Assembly (NCBI RefSeq): GCF_002102265.1
Contig: NZ_LQPG01000033.1
Span: 62,001 to 126,000 of the forward strand
DNA from: Mycolicibacter longobardus
Lineage (GTDB): Bacteria; Actinomycetota; Actinomycetes; Mycobacteriales; Mycobacteriaceae
Length of the DNA stretch: 64,000 bases
Reading direction: 5' to 3'
The translations under genes were made by a program, and so were the position numbers. Positions 24,934 to 32,512 of the stretch are shown here, one piece after another (within the stretch, counting starts at the first letter, position 1; every line of letters starts with the position of its first letter). The notes beneath the pieces are model-generated. The model had not been told where the DNA came from and made no database searches. It saw nothing but the letters and a program-made list of their open reading frames with translations.

Positions 24934-26570
24934 CGACGATGTCTCACCACCAGTACGCCATGTGGGATGCCGCCTACGTGCTGGGGTCACTGTCGGCCTC
25001 CGACCATCTCGAATTCGAGACCCACCTGGACGGGTGCCCGTTGTGCCGGGACGCCGTCACCGAGCTGTCCGCGCTGCCGGCGATGTTGTCGCTGCTGGAT
25101 CGCGACGATTTCGACGACGTCACAGCGGCGTTCGACGCGGGCGAGCTCGGCGCCGGCACTGCCGCGCACACCGGCGTGGCCCGGCAGGCGGGCGGTGGCG
25201 CGGATCGTCGGGAATCCAGCGCACCAATGGCGGTCATTCAACCGCCGGAGACGGTCTTCCCGATCTTCCGTCCCGGCAACTACGCGCCGGTCCCCGACGA
25301 GCTCACCGCGTTCGATCTGCCGGTCGACGGCAGCATCCCGCCCGAACTGAACGGCTGGTATCTGCGTAACGGGCCCAATCCCCGTGCGGCGGGCGGACAC
25401 TGGTGCACCGGGGACGGCATGGTCCACGGAGTCCGGCTGGAGAACGGCCGAGCCGCCTGGTACCGCAACCGCTGGGTGCGCACCGAGAGCTTCGAACACC
25501 CACTGCCGCTGCTCAACGCCGACGGCAGCCGCAACCTGCGCTCCAGCGTGGCCAACACCCACGTGATCCGCCATGCCGGCAAAACGCTGGCGCTGATGGA
25601 CTTCGCGCTGCCCTATGAGATCACCAACGATCTGCAGACGCTGGGCGCCTACGACTTCGCCGGCAAGCTGGCTGACTCCATGGCCCCACATCCCAAGATC
25701 TGCCCCACCACCGGCGAGCTGCATTTCTTCGGCCACGGCGGCCTGACCGATCCGCACATCAACTACTACCGCGCCGGCGCCGACGGCGCGGTCACGGTCC
25801 GCCGACCGATCGACGTCCCCGGGTTGACGCTGATGCACGACTTCGCGCTCACCGCAGAGCATGTGGTGTTCATGGATCTGCCGCTGGTGTTCGACCTGCA
25901 GGTCGCCCTCACCGGGCGCATCGAACGTGATCCGCCGTACCGGTGGAACGACGACTACGGCGCCCGTCTCGGGGTGCTGCGCCGTGATGACCCCTATGGT
26001 CCGGTGCGCTGGTTCGACATCGGCCCGTGCTACGTGTTCCATATCGCCAACGCCTTCGATGTGGTGGCGGACACCGGTGACGCGATCGTGCTGCAGGTGG
26101 TTCGCTACCCGGAGATCTGGTGCCACAGCAGCGATTTCGAGATCGAGGCCACGCTGTGGCGCTGGACGATCGACCTGGATGCCGGCGTTGTGAAGGAGGT
26201 TCAGCTCGACGATCGCGATATCGAGTTCCCCCGAGTCGATGATCGGCTGGTCGGCGCCGACGCCCGCTACGCCGTCACCGTCGCCCACGACGGTCTGGTG
26301 CGTTACGACCTGGCCCAAGACAGCGCCGAGGTCTGCCGGTTCGGCGTCAACGGCCTGTCCGGCACGCCCGGTGAGGCGGTGTTCGCCCCGTCGCCGGGGC
26401 AGGTCGACGAGTCCGCCGGCTGGTATCTGACCTACGTCTACAGCCCGGTGCGCGAGTGCAGCGAACTGGTGATCCTCAGCGCATCGGCGTTCGACGCGGA
26501 ACCCGTCGCCCGGGTGCGGCTGCCGCGGCGCGTTCCACACGGATTTCACGGCAGCTGGATCCCCGATTGA
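24930..26570 (+). CDS. Anti-sigma zinc-finger (ZAS) domain fused to carotenoid oxygenase
   Basis: A 546-residue frame with no internal stop. Residues 1-75 are an RslA-like ZAS domain: MWDAAYVLGSLS as in RslA, and the zinc motif H32-x3-C36-x2-C39. After a short Gly/Ala linker a complete carotenoid cleavage oxygenase begins at about residue 100 (MAVIQPPETVFPIFRPGNYA). The four iron-ligand His contexts are visible: APHPK, LMHDFAL, VFHIANAF and HGFHGSW. Such enzymes split carotenoid or related double bonds with O2. The transmembrane and outer domains of RslA are absent. Met100 could be a separate start, but only a weak GGGA lies upstream, so fusion is favoured. Transcription is probably SigL-dependent. 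Confidence 0.85.
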   Translation: MTTMSHHQYAMWDAAYVLGSLSASDHLEFETHLDGCPLCRDAVTELSALPAMLSLLDRDDFDDVTAAFDAGELGAGTAAHTGVARQAGGGADRRESSAPMAVIQPPETVFPIFRPGNYAPVPDELTAFDLPVDGSIPPELNGWYLRNGPNPRAAGGHWCTGDGMVHGVRLENGRAAWYRNRWVRTESFEHPLPLLNADGSRNLRSSVANTHVIRHAGKTLALMDFALPYEITNDLQTLGAYDFAGKLADSMAPHPKICPTTGELHFFGHGGLTDPHINYYRAGADGAVTVRRPIDVPGLTLMHDFALTAEHVVFMDLPLVFDLQVALTGRIERDPPYRWNDDYGARLGVLRRDDPYGPVRWFDIGPCYVFHIANAFDVVADTGDAIVLQVVRYPEIWCHSSDFEIEATLWRWTIDLDAGVVKEVQLDDRDIEFPRVDDRLVGADARYAVTVAHDGLVRYDLAQDSAEVCRFGVNGLSGTPGEAVFAPSPGQVDESAGWYLTYVYSPVRECSELVILSASAFDAEPVARVRLPRRVPHGFHGSWIPD

Positions 26571-26574
26571 GTTC

Positions 26575-26602
26575 TGAACCCGCCGGGCGCCCACGTCGTG
26601 TC
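26575..26602 (+). promoter_or_regulatory. SigL-type promoter 2 (sigL autoregulation)
   Basis: TGAACC (26575-26580), 16 bases, CGTGTC (26597-26602), starting four bases after the oxygenase stop. Position just before sigL indicates autoregulation, as known for sigL of M. tuberculosis. Confidence 0.85.
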
Positions 26603-26622
26603 AATAGACAGGAGGTGAAGCT

Positions 26623-27156
26623 GTGCCTCGCATCGGTATCCTGCCGGACCACGAAGCAGCGCTGATGAAGGCGCTCTACGACGAGCATGCCGCGGTGCTG
26701 TGGCGCTACGCGCTGCGCCTGACCGGCGACGCGAGCCGTGCCGAAGACGTCGTCCAGGAGACACTGCTGCGCGCCTGGCAGCACCCGGAGGTCATCGGCG
26801 ACGCCGAGCGGTCGCCGCGGGCCTGGCTTTGCACCGTCGCGCGCAACATGATCATCGATGAGCGTCGCAGCGCCCAATTCCGCCACGTGGTCGGCTCGCT
26901 CGACGAGTCGACCGCACCCGAGCAACCCACTCGCGACGAGGTGGACACGGCGCTGGACCGGATGTTGATCGCCGACGCGATGACCCACCTGTCCGCGGAA
27001 CACCGGGCGGTGATCGAACGGTCCTACTACCGTGGATGGAGTACCGAGCGGACCGCTGAAGACCTGGGGATCGCCGAAGGAACGGTGAAATCACGCCTGC
27101 ACTACGCGGTGCGGGCTCTGCGACTGGCCCTGCAGGAGATGGGGGTGACACGATGA
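26623..27156 (+). CDS. sigL: ECF RNA polymerase sigma factor SigL
   Basis: A 177-residue ECF sigma factor, the same length as M. tuberculosis SigL, with near-identical blocks. Region 2 includes LYDEHAAVLWRYALRLTGDA, AEDVVQETLLRAWQHPEVIG and ARNMIIDERRSA; region 4 includes LSAEHRAVIERSYYRGWSTE and IAEGTVKSRLHYAVRALRL. It binds core RNA polymerase and recognises TGAACC/CGTGTC promoters. The GTG at 26623 has an AGGAGGTGA ribosome binding site. Its stop overlaps rslA (ATGA). It lies directly downstream of its own consensus promoter, so positive autoregulation with RslA restraint is expected. Confidence 0.93.
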   Translation: MPRIGILPDHEAALMKALYDEHAAVLWRYALRLTGDASRAEDVVQETLLRAWQHPEVIGDAERSPRAWLCTVARNMIIDERRSAQFRHVVGSLDESTAPEQPTRDEVDTALDRMLIADAMTHLSAEHRAVIERSYYRGWSTERTAEDLGIAEGTVKSRLHYAVRALRLALQEMGVTR

Positions 27157-27869
27157 CGTCACCGCGAGAGTTCAGCCTGGTCGACGGTGGCCACCCGTAC
27201 GAGATGTGGGATGCGGCCTACGTGCTGGGTTCACTGTCCGGCGCCGATCGCCGCGAATTCGAGGCGCACCTGGCCGTGTGCCGACAATGCCGGAGCGCGG
27301 TCGCCGAGATCAGCGGCGTACCCGCCCTGCTGTCGCAGCTCGACGGCAACACTATGGCCGCGATCAACGATGCCGGCGGGGCACTGCCCCAGCCACCGGC
27401 GAACCTGTTGCCGTCGCTGTTGACCGCGGTGCACCGGCGCCGTCGGCGCACCCGGCTGGCGGCCTGGGCGGCGTCGGCCGCGGCGGCCGCAGTGGTAGGG
27501 ATCGGTGTCCTGATCGGTGTCGGCTATTCGACCGACTCGACAACGCCTTCACCGCGGCACGACGCATTGCCGATGGCGCAGGTCGGGACCACGGCGCTGG
27601 CCTCGACGGTGGCGGTCAAGAGCGAATCCTGGGGCAGTGTCATCGACCTGAGCTGCGTCTGCCTGGCGCCGATGAACGCCAGCCACGACACGCTGGCGCT
27701 GGTGGTGGTCGGCCGCGACGGCAGCCAGACCCGACTGGCGACCTGGGTTGCCGAGCCGGGGCACACCGCGACACCCGCGGGCAGCATTTCGACTCCGACG
27801 GATCAGATCGCCGCGGTGCAGGTGGTTTCGGCTGACGATGGCACGGTTCTCCTGCAGCGCGCGCTGTAA
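27153..27869 (+). CDS. rslA: Anti-sigma factor RslA
   Basis: A 238-residue membrane anti-sigma factor. The cytoplasmic ZAS domain has H39-x3-C43-x2-C46; after an Arg-rich stretch (RRRRRTRLAAW) a transmembrane helix spans about residues 105-130. The outer domain holds CVCLAPMNASHDTLALVVVG and GHTATPAGSISTP, closely matching M. tuberculosis RslA. In that species RslA senses redox through its zinc/cysteine centre and releases SigL when oxidised. The overlap with sigL gives balanced synthesis. Its ZAS domain is the clear relative of that fused to the carotenoid oxygenase just upstream. Confidence 0.92.
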   Translation: MTSPREFSLVDGGHPYEMWDAAYVLGSLSGADRREFEAHLAVCRQCRSAVAEISGVPALLSQLDGNTMAAINDAGGALPQPPANLLPSLLTAVHRRRRRTRLAAWAASAAAAAVVGIGVLIGVGYSTDSTTPSPRHDALPMAQVGTTALASTVAVKSESWGSVIDLSCVCLAPMNASHDTLALVVVGRDGSQTRLATWVAEPGHTATPAGSISTPTDQIAAVQVVSADDGTVLLQRAL

Positions 27870-27883
27870 GCCCGGCGTACGGC

Positions 27884-27911
27884 TGAACCAATGTCAGCCG
27901 TACGTCGTGTC
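27884..27911 (+). promoter_or_regulatory. SigL-type promoter 3 (ThDP/KAS operon)
   Basis: TGAACC (27884-27889), 16 bases, CGTGTC (27906-27911), 14 bp after rslA and 29 bp before the ATG at 27941. The exact match to the sigL promoter places the downstream operon in the SigL regulon. Confidence 0.82.
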
Positions 27912-27940
27912 AATGACATCGTCACGAGTTAGGTGAGCAG

Positions 27941-29686
27941 ATGCCCAGGGTTTTTTCCGTGGTTGATCACATCGTCGCCCGGCTGGCGGAAGCGGGGGTG
28001 GGCCACATCTTCGGTGTCGACGGGGCGAATATCGAAGATCTTTATGATGCAGCCTATTTCCGGCCGGACATTGCTGCGGTGCTGGCCAAGCACGAGTTCG
28101 CGGCCGCCACCATGGCCGACGGGTACAGCCGCAGCGGCGCGGGATTGGGAGTGGTGGCCGCGACGTCGGGCGGTGGCGCGCTGAACCTGGTTGCGGGACT
28201 GGGCGAATCGCTGGCCAGCCGGGTGCCGGTCCTGGCGCTGGTGGGTCAGGCTCCGCGCGCGATGGACGGCCGGGGCAGCTTTCAGGACACCAGTGGCCGC
28301 AACGGCTCGCTGGATGCCGAAGCCCTGTTCGGATGCGTGTCGGTGTTCTGCGAGCGAGTGCTGCAACCCGACGACATCGTCTCGGCGTTGTCCCGCGCGA
28401 TCGCCGCGGCCCGCGGGGGCGGCCCGGCGGTGCTGTTGATGCCCAAGGATGTTCAGCAGGGCACCATCACGGTCAACCCACCCTGCAACAACGGTGAATC
28501 CGGGGCTGATCGGCCGTCGATCAGCAACCCGCATCCGATTGTGCACGCGCTGCGTCAGTCTCACGGTCCCGTCACCATCATCGCCGGCGAACAGGTGGCC
28601 CGCGACGACGCGCGGTCCGAACTCGAGGAACTGCGGGCGTTGCTGCGCGGGCGGGTCGCCTGCGTCCCCGACGCCAAAGATGTCTCCGGCACACCGGGTT
28701 TGGGCTCGTCGTCGGCACTGGGCGTCACCGGCGTGATGGGTAACCCCTCGGTCGCCGGCGCGGTGGCAGCCAGCGCACTGTGCCTGGTGGCGGGCACCCG
28801 GCTCGCGGTGACGGCACGCGCCGGCCTAGACGAGGCGCTCAGCGCGGTCCCCACGGTGTCGATCGGCTCGGCGCCACCGTATTTCCCGTGCACACACGTG
28901 CAGACAACCGATCTACGGGCATCCCTGCGGATGATCTGCCAAGAACTCTCGGGGACGGGACGCCCGAAGTGGCTGCGGGTCCCCGAGACGGTGCCGCACA
29001 CCGAGTTGGAACCACCGCCCTACGCCGGTCCGGGAATGCGGTATCGCGACGCGATGACCGTGCTGGACCACGGGTTGCCCGAGGGAGTCGACATCGTCGT
29101 CGACGCGGGCAACACCGGCGCCGCGGCCATCCATTACCTGCCGCCGCGACGCGACGGCCGCTTCCTGGTGGCCCTGGGGATGGGCGGCATGGGTTACAGC
29201 TTCGGCGCCGGCATCGGAGTGGCGTTGGGCCGTGGCCGGCGCACCGTGGTGATCGCCGGCGACGGCGCCTTCTTCATGCACGGCATGGAAATACATACCG
29301 CTGTGCAGTACCGGCTGCCGGTGCTGTTCGTGCTGTTGAACAACAACGCTCACGCCATGTGCGTCACCCGTGAACGCCTGTTCTACAACGGCTCACACTC
29401 CTACAATCGCTTCGACCGCAGCGATCTCGGCGCCGGCCTGGCGTCGATGTTCCCGGGACTTCACGCTGTCGACACGGCCGACGCCGAGGGATTCGGCGCG
29501 GCATTGGCCGCGGCGTTGGACCACGACGGGCCGTCGGTGATCAGCGTCGAGTGCTCGGCTGACGAGATACCGCCGTTCGCGCCGTTTCTTGCTGCTGCTG
29601 AGCCCCTGGCAACCCCTGTCCGGCACAACGGCCAATCCCCGACCCCCACGAAGGAGCACTTGGATGTCGCTGCCAGCACTCGCTGA
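27941..29686 (+). CDS. ThDP-dependent acetolactate synthase-like enzyme
   Basis: A 581-residue enzyme of the acetolactate synthase/benzoylformate decarboxylase superfamily. The N-terminal pyrimidine domain has the catalytic Glu in AKHEFAAATMADGYSR; the C-terminal ThDP motif runs from GDGAFFMHGME to LLNNNA. No regulatory-subunit gene is near, so a role in branched-chain amino acid synthesis is unlikely; C-C ligation (acyloin formation) or a decarboxylation is more plausible. The ATG at 27941 has AGGTGA upstream and follows SigL-type promoter 3. The 3' end overlaps the SRPBCC gene by 23 bp. Substrates are unknown. Confidence 0.85.
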   Translation: MPRVFSVVDHIVARLAEAGVGHIFGVDGANIEDLYDAAYFRPDIAAVLAKHEFAAATMADGYSRSGAGLGVVAATSGGGALNLVAGLGESLASRVPVLALVGQAPRAMDGRGSFQDTSGRNGSLDAEALFGCVSVFCERVLQPDDIVSALSRAIAAARGGGPAVLLMPKDVQQGTITVNPPCNNGESGADRPSISNPHPIVHALRQSHGPVTIIAGEQVARDDARSELEELRALLRGRVACVPDAKDVSGTPGLGSSSALGVTGVMGNPSVAGAVAASALCLVAGTRLAVTARAGLDEALSAVPTVSIGSAPPYFPCTHVQTTDLRASLRMICQELSGTGRPKWLRVPETVPHTELEPPPYAGPGMRYRDAMTVLDHGLPEGVDIVVDAGNTGAAAIHYLPPRRDGRFLVALGMGGMGYSFGAGIGVALGRGRRTVVIAGDGAFFMHGMEIHTAVQYRLPVLFVLLNNNAHAMCVTRERLFYNGSHSYNRFDRSDLGAGLASMFPGLHAVDTADAEGFGAALAAALDHDGPSVISVECSADEIPPFAPFLAAAEPLATPVRHNGQSPTPTKEHLDVAASTR

Positions 29687-30329
29687 TATCGCCGCCCACA
29701 CCGGCACGCCCGGCCCTATCGAGGGCCTGATCCGGGTCGAGACCACTCCGCGCGAGGCAGCCACCCCGATCCTCATGGAGATGATTCATTCGGTCTACAC
29801 CCACGACGCGGTCTTCGGCGAGTACTGCACCGTCAACGACTACATCGACTGTCCGCCCGATGAATTGTTCGATTACCTGGCCGACACCCGAAGCCTGGAA
29901 GAGTGGACCTACAGTACGCGCGGATTCACCCCCACCGACGAACCCGGCCTGTGGGTCGGCTACGACCTGCTCGGCTCGCAGACCCAGATCTACGCCCGCA
30001 CCCATTCGAACCGGGAAGCCCGCACGGTGGACTATCACTGCGCCTGGGACCAGGGCGACCATCTGTGGATGATCTATCTGATCCGGGTCGTCGACGCGCA
30101 GCTGGTGCTGAACAAGCCCGGATCGGTTGTGCTGTGGACGAATTGCCACCACCCGTTCTACGACGACAACCCGTACCCGGAAACCGCGCCGCCGCAGCGC
30201 GAGGAATGGGTCGGCGACTTCTGGGAGATGTTCGGCGCCGGTCACCTGCTGGAGCTGAAGAACCTGAAGATGATCGCGGAGTACCGACACCGCAACGGGC
30301 TGCCGGTCACACCGGCCTGGATGAGATGA
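29664..30329 (+). CDS. SRPBCC-fold protein (polyketide cyclase/START-like)
   Basis: A 221-residue protein. VNDYIDCPPDELFDYLADTR followed by SLEEWTYSTRGF is the N-terminal strand-helix pattern of SRPBCC (START-like) proteins, which hold hydrophobic ligands in a deep cavity and include cyclases and aromatases. The C-terminal half is long and aromatic-rich (HCAWDQGDHLWMIYLIRVVD), suggesting a family-specific lid. The ATG at 29664 has AAGGAG upstream and lies inside the end of the ThDP gene, so translation is coupled. It probably binds or cyclises the product of the neighbouring enzymes. Confidence 0.7.
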   Translation: MSLPALADIAAHTGTPGPIEGLIRVETTPREAATPILMEMIHSVYTHDAVFGEYCTVNDYIDCPPDELFDYLADTRSLEEWTYSTRGFTPTDEPGLWVGYDLLGSQTQIYARTHSNREARTVDYHCAWDQGDHLWMIYLIRVVDAQLVLNKPGSVVLWTNCHHPFYDDNPYPETAPPQREEWVGDFWEMFGAGHLLELKNLKMIAEYRHRNGLPVTPAWMR

Positions 30330-30336
30330 GCCGATC

Positions 30337-31359
30337 ATGAGCCAACCCGTAATCAGCCTCACCGACGTCTCCAGTTACCTTCCCGGCGAACCGATTTCCG
30401 CCGACTACTACGCGCAGTTCGCCGAATCCGACGATCTGCGGGACAACCTGATGTTCCGCGCGCCCCGGTTCCGCCACCACGTCGGCCCCGACGAGTCCGC
30501 GGTCGACATGATCGAGCGTGCGGCACAGGGACTGATCGAACGTCACGGCCGAGAAGTCATCGAGAACACCGACGTGCTGATCACCCACACCCAGTTGCCG
30601 GATGTCCCGTTCTACGGCGCGGGCGGGGGTGTCGCCCACCGGCTGGGTATGCATCCGGACTGGGTTCTGGATCTGCACAACGGCGGCTGCGCCGCATTCA
30701 TACTGGGCCTCAACGTGGCCCGCAAGCTGTTGGCGTCCGGCGCGGGAAGCACCGCGTTGATCGCCGTCGCGCAGAACTCCGCCGGCCAGATCTTCGAGCA
30801 GCCCGCCGTGCGCGGCAAGTCGCAGGCGTCGGTTCCCGGTGACGGCGCCGCGGTCGGGTTGGTCACCCTGTCCGATCAATCGCCGATCATCGACGTCGAG
30901 TGCCGCACCTACGGCCAGTACGCCGGCGATATGAGCTACGCCGCCGACCCGCCCCGCAAGTGGTGGCAGCCCGGCCCGGGAGCGGGCTACATCGGCTTCA
31001 CCGAAAGCAAGATCGCCAAGGTGCTTGCGCGCGGCAACCGGCAGGTTCCCGAAGTCGCCCTCGCGGTCTGTCACCGCGCCGGCCTGTCCGCCTCGGATAT
31101 CGGCCTGCTGGTCACCAACCAGCCCAACCGGGTGTTTCTGCGCAACTGGCGAGAAGCCCTCGAACTGCCTGAATCACGGCATTTCGACACCTTCGACCAG
31201 TGCGGCAACCTGTTCGGAGCCGGTGTCCCGATCAACCTTGATCGGGCGATCACCGAGCAACGAGTCCAGCCGGGTGATGTGGTGGTGATGGCCGCGTTCG
31301 CCCATGCCGGTGATTTCGCGGGAGCGGCCGCGGTTCGCTGGGGCGGACAACTCCGATGA
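30337..31359 (+). CDS. Ketoacyl-ACP synthase III-like enzyme lacking the canonical His
   Basis: A 340-residue thiolase-fold protein. Cys118 in LHNGGCAAFILGLN is the acyl-accepting nucleophile and Asn291 in QCGNLFGAG matches the second KAS III residue. The His expected in the V-P-H-Q-A-N block is replaced: VTNQPNR places Asn261 there. Enzymes of this type that lack His often do acyl transfer rather than decarboxylative condensation, which is a possibility here. It lies 7 bp after the SRPBCC gene and overlaps the aminotransferase start (ATGA). It probably supplies or attaches an acyl chain in the cluster product. Confidence 0.8.
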   Translation: MSQPVISLTDVSSYLPGEPISADYYAQFAESDDLRDNLMFRAPRFRHHVGPDESAVDMIERAAQGLIERHGREVIENTDVLITHTQLPDVPFYGAGGGVAHRLGMHPDWVLDLHNGGCAAFILGLNVARKLLASGAGSTALIAVAQNSAGQIFEQPAVRGKSQASVPGDGAAVGLVTLSDQSPIIDVECRTYGQYAGDMSYAADPPRKWWQPGPGAGYIGFTESKIAKVLARGNRQVPEVALAVCHRAGLSASDIGLLVTNQPNRVFLRNWREALELPESRHFDTFDQCGNLFGAGVPINLDRAITEQRVQPGDVVVMAAFAHAGDFAGAAAVRWGGQLR

Positions 31360-32426
31360 CCGCGGCTGCGCTGTCGGGTTCGGCTACCGCGCATCTTCGC
31401 CGCGGGTTCCCGTCGGCGGTCGACCCGTGTGCGTTGTCGCTCAACGAGAACCCCTTACCGCCACTGCCGGCGGTGCGTTCGGCGCTGACCGAATCCATCG
31501 GGGCGGCCAACCGCTATCCGGACTTCCTGCCCACCCGGTTGCGCCGGCTGGTGGCCGACCATGTCGGGGTGCCGGAGACAAGCGTGGCGATCGGCCCCGG
31601 GGCGTCCGGGCTGGCGATCCGGGTGCTGAGCGCGACGGCATCGCCCGGTGATCGGATTGTGCTGAGCCAGCCGACTTTCGACGGCTATCCGGTCTTCGCC
31701 CGGATAGCCGGGCTGGCGATGGTCGACGTCCCCCTCGATGGCTACGGCCACTACGACCTGGTCGCTTTGTCCCGCGCCGCCGCCGACGCCCGGGTGGTGG
31801 TGCTGTGCCGGCCGCACAACCCGACCGGAACGCTGGAGCCCGTCGCCGATGTCGAACGGTTCATCGCGAGTGTGCCGGAGCGGACCATCGTCCTGCTCGA
31901 CGAGGCCTACATCGAGTTCGTCTCCCCCGGCCAGCGTATCGACGTCCCGGACCTGATTCGACGATTCCCGAACGTGGTTGTGCTGCGTACCTTTTCCAAG
32001 GCCTACGGGCTGGCCGGGCTACGGATCGGGTACGCGCTGGCGGCACCGGGCCTGGCCGGCACGCTGTGGGCCATGCAGGTGCCGTTCGGCATCAGCACCA
32101 GCTGCACGGTGGCCGTGGCGGCCTCATATGATGCGGAAGCGCAACTGCAGCAGCGTATTGCGCACATCGTCGCTGAACGCAGCTACCTGCGCTCCCGGCT
32201 GCGGGCGTCGGGCATCTATACCACCGACTCGCACGCGAACTTCGTCTACCTGCCGGCGGCGGGCCGGCCGTGGCGGGAGATGTTCGACGGCACCGATCTG
32301 CGGGTCCGCTCCTATCCCGATGGCGCAGTGCGCATCACGGTGGGCGCGCGCAGTTCTACCCGGATGGTGCTGTCCGCGGTCGAGCAGGCTCTCAGTGCGC
32401 CGGGGAGCTTCACGTCCGAACAGTGA
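31356..32426 (+). CDS. HisC-like PLP aminotransferase
   Basis: A 356-residue fold-type I aminotransferase related to histidinol-phosphate aminotransferase. LSLNENPLPPLPAV is the N-terminal HisC signature, RPHNPTGT carries the Asn contacting PLP, LLDEAYIEF the Asp, and TFSKAYGLAGLRIGY the Schiff-base Lys. Such enzymes also work in secondary metabolism on keto acids or ketones. The ATG overlaps the KAS III-like stop, so this is the fourth gene of the SigL-type operon. A role in histidine synthesis is unlikely in this context; amination of a ketone or keto acid made by the upstream enzymes is the better guess. Confidence 0.85.
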   Translation: MTAAALSGSATAHLRRGFPSAVDPCALSLNENPLPPLPAVRSALTESIGAANRYPDFLPTRLRRLVADHVGVPETSVAIGPGASGLAIRVLSATASPGDRIVLSQPTFDGYPVFARIAGLAMVDVPLDGYGHYDLVALSRAAADARVVVLCRPHNPTGTLEPVADVERFIASVPERTIVLLDEAYIEFVSPGQRIDVPDLIRRFPNVVVLRTFSKAYGLAGLRIGYALAAPGLAGTLWAMQVPFGISTSCTVAVAASYDAEAQLQQRIAHIVAERSYLRSRLRASGIYTTDSHANFVYLPAAGRPWREMFDGTDLRVRSYPDGAVRITVGARSSTRMVLSAVEQALSAPGSFTSEQ

Positions 32427-32512
32427 ACGTGGCGGCCTTGCGAACCGTATCTTGTCGATAGGGGTGCCACGGACACCTCCCGTTGACCGAACGCGGCGGA
32501 AGGGTCACTGAC

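Noticed and set aside
24561..26570. A frameshift or assembly error joining anti-sigma and oxygenase
   Set aside because: The frame is open without stops, keeps good codon usage through the linker, and no homopolymer run sits at the junction; I keep the fusion as real but list how to refute it.
24987..26594. 535-codon minus-strand frame
   Set aside because: Antisense to the carotenoid oxygenase gene, whose motifs are unambiguous.
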